This document shows, one piece after another, positions 10,553-21,918 of a stretch of 64,000 nt of DNA (positions are counted from its first letter, which is position 1; every line of letters starts with the position of its first letter). This stretch comes from Heterostelium album PN500 (Eukaryota > Evosea > Eumycetozoa > Acytosteliales > Acytosteliaceae), in the NCBI RefSeq assembly GCF_000004825.1, contig NW_008805070.1, forward strand, positions 1,922,001 to 1,986,000, read 5' to 3'. Below the pieces are notes generated by a model. That model was not told the DNA's origin, ran no database searches, and was given only the letters and a program-made list of their open reading frames with translations. The translations under genes were made by a program, and so were the position numbers.

Positions 10553-13490
10553 TTATGAAGGTCGTTTATATTTAGCTATGGAGTTAAAGTCATCATTAAT
10601 TTCATTTTCTTTCAATGCATAAACAATTGATGGTGCTATTATTAAAAAAAAATAATTAAAATAATATTGTTAATATCTTTAAAAAAAAAAAAAAGTATAT
10701 ATATATATAGTTTTAAACTTACGAGTTGGTTTCTTTGGTGCTTTAGGTTGTTGTGGTTGTTGCTGTGGTTGCCTTCTTCTTGTTCTTGTGGATACTCTTG
10801 ATTCACCATCGATCAATCTTAAATTTTCTTTTTCCTCATATATTCTCTTTTGCTTGTCAACAAGCAAATTAACCATTCTCTCTCTCAGTAGAGATGTCTC
10901 TTCCTATTGAATGATCATTTTTAATATATTAAAAGTTGATTAGAGTTAATTTAATTAACAATAACAATATCAATAATAATAATAACTTACTTCATATTCA
11001 TTTTCAAATTGTTGTTTCTCTGCGTCAAACATATTCATAATATTCTGTAGTTGGTAATTCTTCCATGCCTCTGCAATCTGCATCTTCTTTTCTTTTTTCA
11101 AATCCAACTCTCTTAGTTTATCTTGAAATGTGGTATGATCACCTATTGATATATATATATATATATATATGTATAGGTATAAAATGAATATGATTAGTAA
11201 ACAACTACCCTTAATATCCGGATTGATATGAATGATTTACTTACCAACTTTGATCTCCTCCATCTCCTTTTTGATTTGATTTAATTTATCTGTGCAGAAC
11301 TTCTCTTTTAGATCTGAAAACTCTTTTTCTATACGCTCGAGGTTGCCCAGACACTCCATTCTCTTCTTGGTCTCTTGATCGGCCTCCTTATTGGATGAGT
11401 AACTTGACTTTGTTATTAAGCCATCGCCTTTCTTCTCCTTATCCAATACGTCATCTTCGTAATCACCTTGGTCCATATCTTCGTCTGGTGGCGGTTGATC
11501 GGCTGCCTCTCTCTTGGTTTTCGATACTTCCTCATCCATTATACTTTGATCGATCTCCTCCTCTTTATTACTACCTTCATCGTCATCCGTCTGATTGTTG
11601 TTACTGTTATTGTTATTATCAATGGTGTCCACCACAGCAGCGGCAGCAGTAGTGGAAGTTGATTTATTTGTTTCTACTTTCTTCTCTTCACTACTACCAT
11701 TTGCATGATGATTATTATTATTATTACTATTATTCTGTTTACTACTACTATTGCTATCATTATTTTTATTATTATTGACTATTTCCTCGGTAACAATATC
11801 CTCTTTCTCTTCTACAATAGTCATTTCTTTATCATTATCATCATTCTCTTTCTCTTTCTCTTTTTCTTTCTCTTTCTCTTTCTCTTTCTCCTCCTTATCG
11901 TTTATTTCTTTCTTGTCAATTTCATTTGATTTTTCATCGACAACTGAAATCTCATTATCTTTGACCTCTTTATCATTACTCTCTTTGTTATCTTTATCAT
12001 TCTTTTCCTCCTTCTCTTTAACTTTATCGCTCGACTCTGCAGCATCCTCTTTGGTGGGATGTGTATCTTCTTTCTTCTCCTTTTCTTTTTCTTTTTCTTT
12101 CTCAGGAGATTCCTCTGGTTTGTCGTTGGTGCTCTCCTTCTCGATAGGCACTGTTGAGTTACTGTTGTTGTCTTTCTCTATTTCTTTATCTTTATCTACT
12201 ATATCTTGTGTTGTAGTTGCATCCACCTTTATTGTATTGGTATCGGTGTCGGTCATCTCCTCATCTGGTTTGGTGGTTGTCGTTGTTGTCGTTGTTGTTG
12301 TTGTTGTGTCTGCCTTTTCATTATTCTCAGAAGCATCTACCTTCTTATTGTTACTATTGTCATTGTTATTATTATTCTCTGTTGTTGTTGTTGTTGTTGC
12401 TGGTGTAACTTCATTTCCATTTAAAACCGCTGGATCTTTAATGACCACATCGGGCGGATTTGAATCGATCTCCATTGGTTTAGTAGATGTATTGACTGTA
12501 TCTTGATTTACTCCTGTATGAGATGACTCTGTTGTTGTTTCTTTACTAGTCTCTGTAGTTTTTAAAAATAAATAAATAAGAAAATAATGTTAACAACAAC
12601 AACTATTAGATCATATGATCATTATTATTAATCATTAGATAGAGATTATTATTTTTTATATGTGTAAATTATACAATTACTGCAAATCTACTACTGTCTT
12701 TATATCAATATTGATATTTTAAAAATAAATAAATAAAATTGGAGTATGTTGATTTGATTGATTGATTAATTAATTGATTGATTTGATTACCACTTTACAC
12801 AAATAAAGAGTTGTTGTTTTTTTTTTTTTTTTTGTGTCTGTTAATTAATTCACCTTATATTTAAGGTAAAAATAAAAAAAAAGATTGTAAAGTCAAAAAA
12901 AAAAAAAAAAAAACAAAAAAAATTTCAAATCAAAAACTTGACCTGCAAACCACATCAAACAAACAACTGTTTCCTAAACCACCAAAAAACAATCAGATGA
13001 TCACACAAATTAATTTAGAATCCTTTTTTTTTTTAACAATTTGTGAGTGTCGCAAAAAAATTTTTTTGAATTTTTTTAACGCTTGCACAAATGAAAATTT
13101 GAATAAATTTCAGAACTTCATAACTGTTTGTTGTCATTGACAAGATGAAATATTATTTTGTGTGATTCTTGAATAATTATGGTGTGTAAGGTGATAAATA
13201 TAGTTTTTGAGATAAAAAAGTATATTATATATTGAATATATATAGATATAATAAATATTCTTATAAGAATATTATTTGTATGATGATTTTTATACGTTTA
13301 ATTTTGTTTAAAAAATATTATGAAGTGTCAATGATTATAACCTTATTGAGTCTACCTATAACTATTTTTAATTTATCTATCTACGATGTGATGTGTATAT
13401 ATATATATATATATATATGATTATTTTATTATTGATTGATATCATAATATTCATACCTATTTGTGAATCGGGATCTGATGGATTTCCCAT
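10553..13490 (-). CDS. Sds3/BRMS1-like subunit of a Sin3 histone deacetylase complex
   Basis: Five exons (13490-13457, 12552-11245, 11142-10991, 10903-10723, 10635-10553) join in phase to 585 residues. The first 400 or so residues are acidic, Thr/Asn/Lys/Glu-rich low complexity. The conserved part is the C-terminal coiled coil, from ECLGNLERIEKEFSDLKEKF through FQDKLRELDLKKEKKMQIAE to LLRERMVNLLVDKQ. This is the Sds3-like family pattern (yeast Sds3, human SUDS3 and BRMS1). Those proteins hold HDACs in the Sin3 co-repressor, so a nuclear role is inferred. The end (PSIVYALKENEINDDFNSI) also fits. The 34-bp first exon lies 903 bp upstream. It is phase-matched, but translation could instead start at MEID (12475). 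Confidence 0.75.
12553..13456 (-). other. 903-bp putative first intron or promoter of the Sds3-like gene
   Basis: The donor is ATAG|GTATGA and the acceptor CTACAG|AG. The joined reading frame is open. The interior has long A/T runs and a (TA)n run near 13396-13419. It looks like promoter DNA as much as intron. No convincing coding sequence lies inside. Confidence 0.45.
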
Positions 13491-14168
13491 AGAATTACTA
13501 TTATTGAATGGTAATATCTCTAATTATAATACTAAATTGATATGTTTGATTATCTTATTATTTGGTATGTGATGCCGATCTTAATATTCTATAAGTCTGA
13601 ATCGCATTAACCGATATCTATACTATAAGAAGTTATTTATGTAAAGCTGTGATTTCTATAAAGAGTTGGTGATCTTTTCTACTACTGCTACTTCTACTAC
13701 TATTAGTAATTACATAAATAGTTTATATATGAACTGCAAATGACTATCTACCAACTACTACTACTACTCTACTAATTATAAATACTCTAAAGTTATCTAT
13801 CTATCGAATATAAATATTTTCAAATATATTAATTAGCTATATCAATCTAAATATAGTCTACACAATTGTTGATTTAAAATCTTTAATAATGATATGAATG
13901 TTTATCGTGTAAAGTGGTATAAAGGTACTGGTTTTTTATTATTAAAAGTGGTGAAAAAAAAAAAAAAAAAAAACAAATTTTTTGAAAATAAATAATAAAT
14001 TAATCGAGTTTAATGGTAAACGTTCAAACAAGATGAATGAAATTCTTCTTAAAAAGGATAAAAAAATAAAAAATAAAAAATAAAAAAAGGTTTATATTGG
14101 TTCTCTATTACTATTTAGATAGTAATTATAGTAGTTAGTTTGCAGTTTATTTATTTTTATAATTATTT
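13491..14168. other. Spacer between gatC and the Sds3-like gene
   Basis: Both neighbours lie on the minus strand, so this is the 3' side of gatC and the 5' side of the Sds3-like gene. It is AT-rich, with short CTA-type trinucleotide repeats near 13674-13700 and 13752-13780. No gene is seen. Confidence 0.4.
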
Positions 14169-14827
14169 TTATTCCTCTTCGATTTCATCTTGATCGGAGA
14201 TGACTTTTTTATTTGATTTCGATTCAGATGATGAAGTTTGTCCTCTGTGAGGTACTTTATAAAAATTTGAAAGTGTATGTGATGAATGTTGGAGTATGTT
14301 GTTAATTTGTTGTTTTTGGTTTTGCGATGATATTGTTGTTGTTGTTGATTGCTGCTCTGCAGGAGTGACAGTTGTCTCTTTTCTTAGTAGCAGTGACTGG
14401 TCCTCGAGTAGTGTACGTAACGGCAAGACGTTGTTTGTATCTACCTGTTGCATAGCATCGACAGCTTGTAATACACCACCTAATTGCTGGCAGTATCTAT
14501 CTACATCTTCCTCTTTGATCTCGAGCATTGAAAGAGATGCTAAATGTCGCAGCTTCTCTACAGGAATACTATGTGACTTTTGTTTACTCTCTAATAACTC
14601 TACTACTGACCATCTCTTATTCCAATCCTTTAGTTTTGTTTTTCAATATAATTTCAATATTAATATAAAAAAAAAATCATAAATTAATAAAATTTAACTT
14701 TTATACATACAATACTATTTACATTGTTGGTACTATATCTTTTATATAAATTAAATGTGGTTGTTGATCGATTCAAAGTTGAAATCAACTTATTTGTTTG
14801 ACATCCAACACCAACTATTCTAATCAT
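14169..14827 (-). CDS. gatC: Mitochondrial glutamyl-tRNA(Gln) amidotransferase subunit C
   Basis: GatC is the small stabilising subunit of GatCAB, which converts Glu-tRNA(Gln) to Gln-tRNA(Gln) in mitochondria. Two exons (14827-14711, 14627-14169) join in phase to 191 residues. The first 39 residues are rich in Arg, Ser and Thr without acidic residues (MIRIVGVGCQTNKLISTLNR), as expected for a mitochondrial presequence. The GatC core follows: EKLRHLASLSMLEIKEEDVD, a helix with the VLQAVDAM pattern, then VDTNNVLPLRT and, near the end, NFYKVPHRG. A Gln/Thr/Ser insert separates the last two blocks. The acidic tail DQDEIEEE is unusual. The match covers the whole family length. Confidence 0.85.
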
Positions 14828-16754
14828 TGTATAAAATATCAAAAACAAAAAAAAAATTCACAAAAATGAGCCAAAAAAAACTCACAAAAATTTTTGTTTA
14901 TTTGTTTAATTTTTTTTAATGATAACACATATTAACATTAAGATAATTAATCTATCATCACTATTAAGTTGTACTATTTGTTTTTTTATCTATGATTTTT
15001 TATTTTATTTTTATTTTTTTTGTTAACTTTGGCTAATGAAACAAAAAAAAACAACAGTTAGTTAGTCTTTTTACACAGGTATCTGATTAAAAAGATTGTA
15101 ATAAATCATTTAACTGTAGATTATTTTTGAAAAATATCCAACAACTTTTTAAATTAAAATTTTAATTAAGAATTTATTATTATTTGTAGTATTAGATATT
15201 TATTTCTTTTTATTGGGTCACTGCATTGTCGGTTAGTGGAAACCCAACCTTGAACCCATGCTTATGCCAATCAAAACAAAACAATGTTATATTGATATTA
15301 AAATGATTAAATCCAACTCTTTTAACACATCTGATTAAATTTCGAAAATCTTTTTGGTCAAACATGTTGAACGAACAAAAATCACACATCTAATAATAAG
15401 TTGATGGTCCTATCAAAAAAAAAAAAAAAAATGAAATATCAAATAAAAATGAAAAAATTTTGGCAATGGGTATCAAAAGGAACACCTTGTGTACAATTTT
15501 TTGTTTTTTTTTTAAAACAATCAGAAATGGCTCCCCAATAATAAATTACATTTTCATTAATGAACAATAATATCTAAATTAAAAACAAAATTTTAATTAT
15601 ATTAATTTTTGCAACAATTTCATGGTTGTTCATCTATTAGGTCCAGCTATTGTATCTCGAATTCAATCACCCTTTTTTTTTTTATTTTCTCAACCACACT
15701 CCACCACAAAATATTTTTTTTTACCGTAAAACGACTCTTGGTTCAGTTTTACTGTTATTCCCATAGGTTAGCCCCAAAAATTCCCTCCTTTTTTTGCAAA
15801 AAAGTCAGTTAGATTGAGATTTTTGAAAAATAAAAAAGACTACTGAAAGTTAGACCAAAACACACACTTTGATGCACCAACAAAGAAGAGTAATACAGAT
15901 CTGCACCCAAAGTCTTTGAACCATGGCAAAAAAGCAAATTTTTACAAAAATATAAAACGAAAAATGGACAGTGATGATTGATTTTGTTTTAATATGATGA
16001 CAAAACATTGTTGTGGTTACCCATGATATCTTGTTCTTAGTTGACCTCCAAATGGCAATTTAATTAAATATTTTTGTTTGATTTTGCTGAGAGAAGAGCA
16101 ACAGACGATTTTATTATTATATTAAAATTGATTAAAAATTTAATGTATTGTGTGTGTTATATCAACTACTACTGAAATGAGAAAGCAGGTCCACCTCCCA
16201 CACACAATAATGCGAAATTAGACAATACTTTTTCACATAGCTCAATAATCGACCATTTTTTTTTTAAAAAAAAAGTTTTTTAGTTTTTTTTTTTAATTTA
16301 ATAAAAATGTCGAAGAGAATCGTAATAATAAAATCAAAACAAAATAGTTTTTAATATTAATTTTAATATTAATTTCATAATATAATATTGTTTGATTGCT
16401 TTTTTGTTAATTATTTTAGTAATAGTAATTATATATCATTATATATTTATTTTGTACTACCATCAATATAAATTAAATTTTCCATTTAATAATTAACATC
16501 ATTTCACAACATTTAATATTTTAATTTAATTTATTTTTTTTGAATCACCTCTAAATATTTTAGATTGTAACAACATTTAGAGTTTAAAAATAAATATATA
16601 TCATTATTTTTTTCAAATACACCAACAACACGATTTTAAATATTTCCAACTAAATTTAATTTGTGTATTCCAAAAAAAATATTATTTAATTCATATATAT
16701 TTAAAAAAAAAAAAAAAAAAAAAGATATTATACCAACAAAGTATTTAAACAACA
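14828..16754. other. Large divergent intergenic region (gatC / homeobox)
   Basis: This 1.9-kb spacer is well above the local average and should contain the homeobox promoter. It has long A and T runs, several less AT-rich islands (about 15215-15270, 15600-15700 and 15840-16060) and no gene I can support. An open stretch at 15609-15812 has no recognisable similarity and lacks an initiator ATG. Confidence 0.5.
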
Positions 16755-18462
16755 ATGGAAATTATCCAAGAACAAAATCAAATCTTTGCTAATTTCCAAC
16801 AATATAAGCAAAGAGCTCAACAGCAACAACAATTACAATCAATGTCATCTTTAAAACCAATTGACACAGCAACATCCTCAGCAAACAGTATAGATACAAT
16901 CATCCACAGTGGAAGTGGTCCAGTTTCACCAATTTCAAGTGATTCTGATAGTTTGTCCGTAGATGAAAAAGATAATACATTAGTTACACCGGGTTGTGAT
17001 GATGAAAGGTTAGTATTTTTTAAAACCTCATTTAGTTATTCAATATTCGATCAATTTATTACACAAAATTTCGTTTATCGTTTTTTTTTTCATATTAAAA
17101 AACGAATGCGAAATTTTTTATATTAAAAAAAATCTATTTTTTTTTTAAATTTTTTTTTTGATTGCAAAAATATTAATATTGATAATTAATAAATAATATT
17201 ATTATAGAGAAATTGGTTTAGTTGCCAATATTTTATTAAATATTTCCTCTGTTGGAATTCCAAGTGTACCATCATCATCAAATTTCGATGTATCATCATC
17301 AGCCTCATCAGTACCCATTATGAATTTGAAACTCACTGATAGCTCCAATGTAGTGCCATTCGAGTCGACTTCAAATGTAATTGGTGAGGATTCCCGTCAG
17401 TCTGTCAGTTTAAATAATTCAATTAGTGATTTACGTACCAGTGGTTCTGGAATTCCGCCAGTGATCAACCCATTGTCTCAATCATTACAATCGACATCCG
17501 CCTACAAAAAGAAACGTCAAAGAACTTCACCAGAGCAACTTGCAATTCTCGAGCAAATTTTTGAAACCGATAAAATGCCATCTCAACAGATCCGTATTCG
17601 TTTGGCCAACCAATTGGGAATGTCCAGTCGTAGAGTCCAAATCTGGTTCCAAAATAAACGTGCCAAAGTCAAGCGTGGTGTATTCACCAAGGGTGACGGT
17701 GATGACGATGTCCTCGATGATGAAGCCATCGATGAGGAAGACATGGACGACGATACCTCGTTGACCATCGATGAGTCCAGTGGCTCCAATCTCTTAAATA
17801 GCCTAAGTTCATCACTTAACGGAATGAACAGTCTTTCCAATAATAGTTCACCCATTTCCATGGGAATGAACGGTCTCGGTGATAATATTGTGCCATCGAT
17901 TTCACCATTGATGTTGGCGACCAATCCAAATCCAAATATGGTCAAGGCGTCTTCAATGATGTCTCACTTTAGTTTGGGCCAACCAATTCCACCATCAACC
18001 TCATCTTCATCTTCACTCTCATCCTCATCATCATCCATCAAAACAATCAAACCATCGTTATCATCAAATTCTTTGACATCTTTGGCTGGCAGCACCACCT
18101 CTACAACTACCACACAGTCATCGCCAACCTCATCGACAACACCTGCATTGGTACCGTCACCAACAAACAAACGCAAGAAGACATCACGTCCATCTTCGCC
18201 AACCTCTGGTAACAACACACCATTGCTTTCACCCATTGCTTTCCAACCAACAAGCTCAACCTTGCCATCACTCTCACAAATCAAATTAAACTCTTCATCA
18301 GCACACATTCCAACAAACAACTCATTCAAACCATATACTTTTCCATTTGACAACACTAACAATACCAACAACAACAACAACAACAACACCAACAATACCA
18401 ACAACAACGCACCAACAAATAGCAGTGGTTCATCTTTTGAATCTCTTAGATTCGCAAACTAA
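16755..18462 (+). CDS. Homeodomain transcription factor
   Basis: Two exons (16755-17008, 17208-18462) join in phase to 502 residues. The homeodomain is at about 184-243. It begins KKKRQRTSPEQLAILEQIF and ends with the recognition helix RRVQIWFQNKRAKVKRG, including the invariant W, F, N and R. It is a typical 60-residue domain without the three-residue loop insert of TALE proteins. A Gln-rich N-terminus precedes it. An acidic patch (DGDDDVLDDEAIDEEDMDDD) and a long Ser/Thr/Asn-rich tail follow. These may be activation regions, which is inference. It belongs with the Dictyostelium hbx genes, but I cannot say which one. The large upstream spacer suggests developmental control. Confidence 0.9.
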
Positions 18463-19189
18463 CTTATCAGTTTATTATTTTTATATGCCTATATATATTT
18501 ATTTAACTTTTTCCCCTCCTCTTTGTATCGATTTTCACAATGATCATTGTTTTTACTATATATATTAATTAAGCAATGTATTATTTAAATATTGATACCT
18601 GCCACCCGTTCTCCACCTAATAAGTTTAGTTTATAATTTTATTTATTACCATTTTTTTTTCATTTCAATATAATTATATTTTATATTATATTATTATTTT
18701 ATTTTTTTCCCCATCCTTACACACACATATATATATTTATATAAAACATCCACAACCAACACCTTGCGAGCATCACATGGTATCAATTATACCAAGTGAG
18801 AGTAACACTAAATTATTATATTCATTTAATAATAATAATGTATTTTATACTCGGTTATAAAAAAATGCTCTCATCATACCAATCAATCATTTTCACCACC
18901 CTCTGAATCGATGTTCCTCAAGAGAATAGAATAACCCTGGACATTCCAAAGATGTTTGTAATCACAATATCTTTTTTTTTTATAACAATCAAAAAACTTT
19001 TTTTAAAAATAAATAAAATAAAAAAATTCCAAAAAAAAAAAATAATTCGTAATTTTAAATTAATTTTATTTTAAATTTATTTTTTTTTGATTGACGACTG
19101 TTTCGCTTACCTATTTTTAAATTAAATTTGTTTGTTTCAAAAAGAGAAATTATTTTGTTTTTTTTTTTTAAAAAGTTATATAGTTAACA
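18463..19189. other. Intergenic region homeobox / dim1
   Basis: This 727-bp AT-rich spacer holds the 3' end of the homeobox gene and the promoter of the dimethylase. A short block around 18760-18800 and 18860-18960 is less AT-rich. No gene or tRNA is seen. Confidence 0.4.
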
Positions 19190-20360
<1,171 letters not shown>

Positions 20361-20463
20361 ATAGTTGGTTTTATTTTTTTTTATTTAAGAATCGATTAAA
20401 TAATTATTATAATAATAATAAAACCAAGTAGTGATACAAAAATGTAATGATACTAAAAATTAA

Positions 20464-21918
20464 TTAAGTTGATACTGTTTTCTTATTGTTGTTAAATAAA
20501 ACAGGATATTGATGAGTAGTAGTGTTGTTGTTAATATTTGGAAGTCTCTTGGTAAAGTCTAGAAACAAAGAGTCTCTCCAATTTAAGAGTGAGTTGTTGG
20601 TGTTTGGGTTAACGGGTACTGTTGGATTGGAGATGTTTGGTTGCTGGTTGTTTTCAAATTCAGGTTTCTCTTCCATCAAAGATTTGTAGATATTAAGACA
20701 TTGATCATCGATGTACGTAATGTTACCGTTGTTGTTGTTGTTGTTGTTTAGTTTGTTAGAGTGTGATGGTTTCGATATCAAGTCTTGATCTTGCATTTCA
20801 ATGATTTCCAATTTCGATTCGATTTTGTTTAGTGTTTCCATATTTTCTTCGAGTTCTTTGAGTTTTCTGTTTCTTTGCTCTCGATTGAGGTGGGAGGAGT
20901 TCGATATGTTCATTCTCATATCGTTGATCTGATTGACGACAACAAAGAGTTCATCTCTTAGAGCAATCGTTTCTTGTTGAGTCGGTGATTCCGGAGATCT
21001 CTTTCTGTTTCTTGGACTGTTGTTGGCACTGGTACGTCTACCTTTGCGAGGTGTTGGGAGATCATCGGAATTGGATTGACTCGAGACTGAGCTGGTATCT
21101 TCGTCATCGAAATCGGTTGGCGATTCAATTTGACGTTTCTTGTTGTTTTGATCCGATGATCCTCTTGGTGTGTTATTGGATGCCGTCTGGATTACCCATG
21201 GATCTTGGACATTCTTTAAACGCCAATATCCATTTTGTCCAATAACTTCATAGCCAGACTCAAAAATATTCTTTGAGTGACTGAGCATATCTTGAACTTG
21301 CTTTCTCCAGTTGTCTGACTTTTTCTTGTCAACACAAAGGCGCCTCCAATGTGATTCCATGAATCCATAGACATCACCCTTGAGACTAAAGAATTGTTTG
21401 TCTGGAAATTCAATGTGTAGGGTGTAGAGAACTACTTTCATGATAGAGGCCCAGGTTGGCACTTTCATCAACATGGTTGGACGACCGCGGTTGCACAGGA
21501 CACAACTCTTGAGAGAACACTGAGAGCATGGCATATCCTCATCATCTTCTGAGATGTTGGACAAATCATTTCTTGGTGAACTGAGACAGGGTGATCTTGA
21601 ACCGTTGGAAATTGGAGAGTTTGAACCAGAGTGACTTGGTGATGGAATTCCGGAGACAGAGTTAAAAACTGGCGATCTGCAGGGGTAGACAGGAGAATTA
21701 TATAAGGATAATTCTTCATTTTGTGGTACATTTCTTGGTGATGGAATTAAATATTGTTGTTGAGTTGGTAGACTTTGAAAAAAATATGGTCTATATACCA
21801 ATGATGGATGATCCATCATTATTGGTTGTTGAACCATATATGGATGGATTGGTACAGAGTAGTTTGGTGGTAGATTACTACCAATGTGATGCTTATAATT
21901 TGTATAAGGTTGTGACAT
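20464..21918 (-). CDS. Winged-helix-like nuclear protein, unnamed
   Basis: This is a single exon of 484 residues with AAAAA before the ATG. The N-terminus is Pro/Ser/Tyr-rich. Around residues 134-150 there is a Cys cluster (CSQCSLKSCVLCNRGRP). It is followed directly by a domain of about 95 residues, from PTWASIMKVVLYTLHIEFPD through SHWRRLC and WRKQVQDMLSHSKNIFESG to GYWRLKNVQDPW. Its spacing of helices and aromatic residues looks like a winged helix, perhaps like the zinc plus winged-helix module of Ash2-type proteins, which is a guess. A basic Ser/Pro region (RKGRRTSANNSPRNRKRS) that could be a nuclear signal follows, then a coiled coil. A DNA-bound regulatory role is inferred. I do not recognise the gene. 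Confidence 0.65.
   Translation of the reverse strand: MSQPYTNYKHHIGSNLPPNYSVPIHPYMVQQPIMMDHPSLVYRPYFFQSLPTQQQYLIPSPRNVPQNEELSLYNSPVYPCRSPVFNSVSGIPSPSHSGSNSPISNGSRSPCLSSPRNDLSNISEDDEDMPCSQCSLKSCVLCNRGRPTMLMKVPTWASIMKVVLYTLHIEFPDKQFFSLKGDVYGFMESHWRRLCVDKKKSDNWRKQVQDMLSHSKNIFESGYEVIGQNGYWRLKNVQDPWVIQTASNNTPRGSSDQNNKKRQIESPTDFDDEDTSSVSSQSNSDDLPTPRKGRRTSANNSPRNRKRSPESPTQQETIALRDELFVVVNQINDMRMNISNSSHLNREQRNRKLKELEENMETLNKIESKLEIIEMQDQDLISKPSHSNKLNNNNNNNGNITYIDDQCLNIYKSLMEEKPEFENNQQPNISNPTVPVNPNTNNSLLNWRDSLFLDFTKRLPNINNNTTTHQYPVLFNNNKKTVST

Noticed and set aside
11751-12506. Long plus-strand Ser/Leu/Phe-rich frame
   Set aside because: It is antisense to the Glu/Lys/Thr-rich exon of the Sds3-like gene; simple repeats keep the opposite frame open.
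13232-13420. Plus-strand 62-codon frame
   Set aside because: AT-rich, ends in a (TA)n run and lies in the putative intron; no family.
17964-18407. Minus-strand 147-codon Leu/Val/Asp-rich frame
   Set aside because: Antisense to the Ser/Thr/Asn-rich tail of the homeobox protein.
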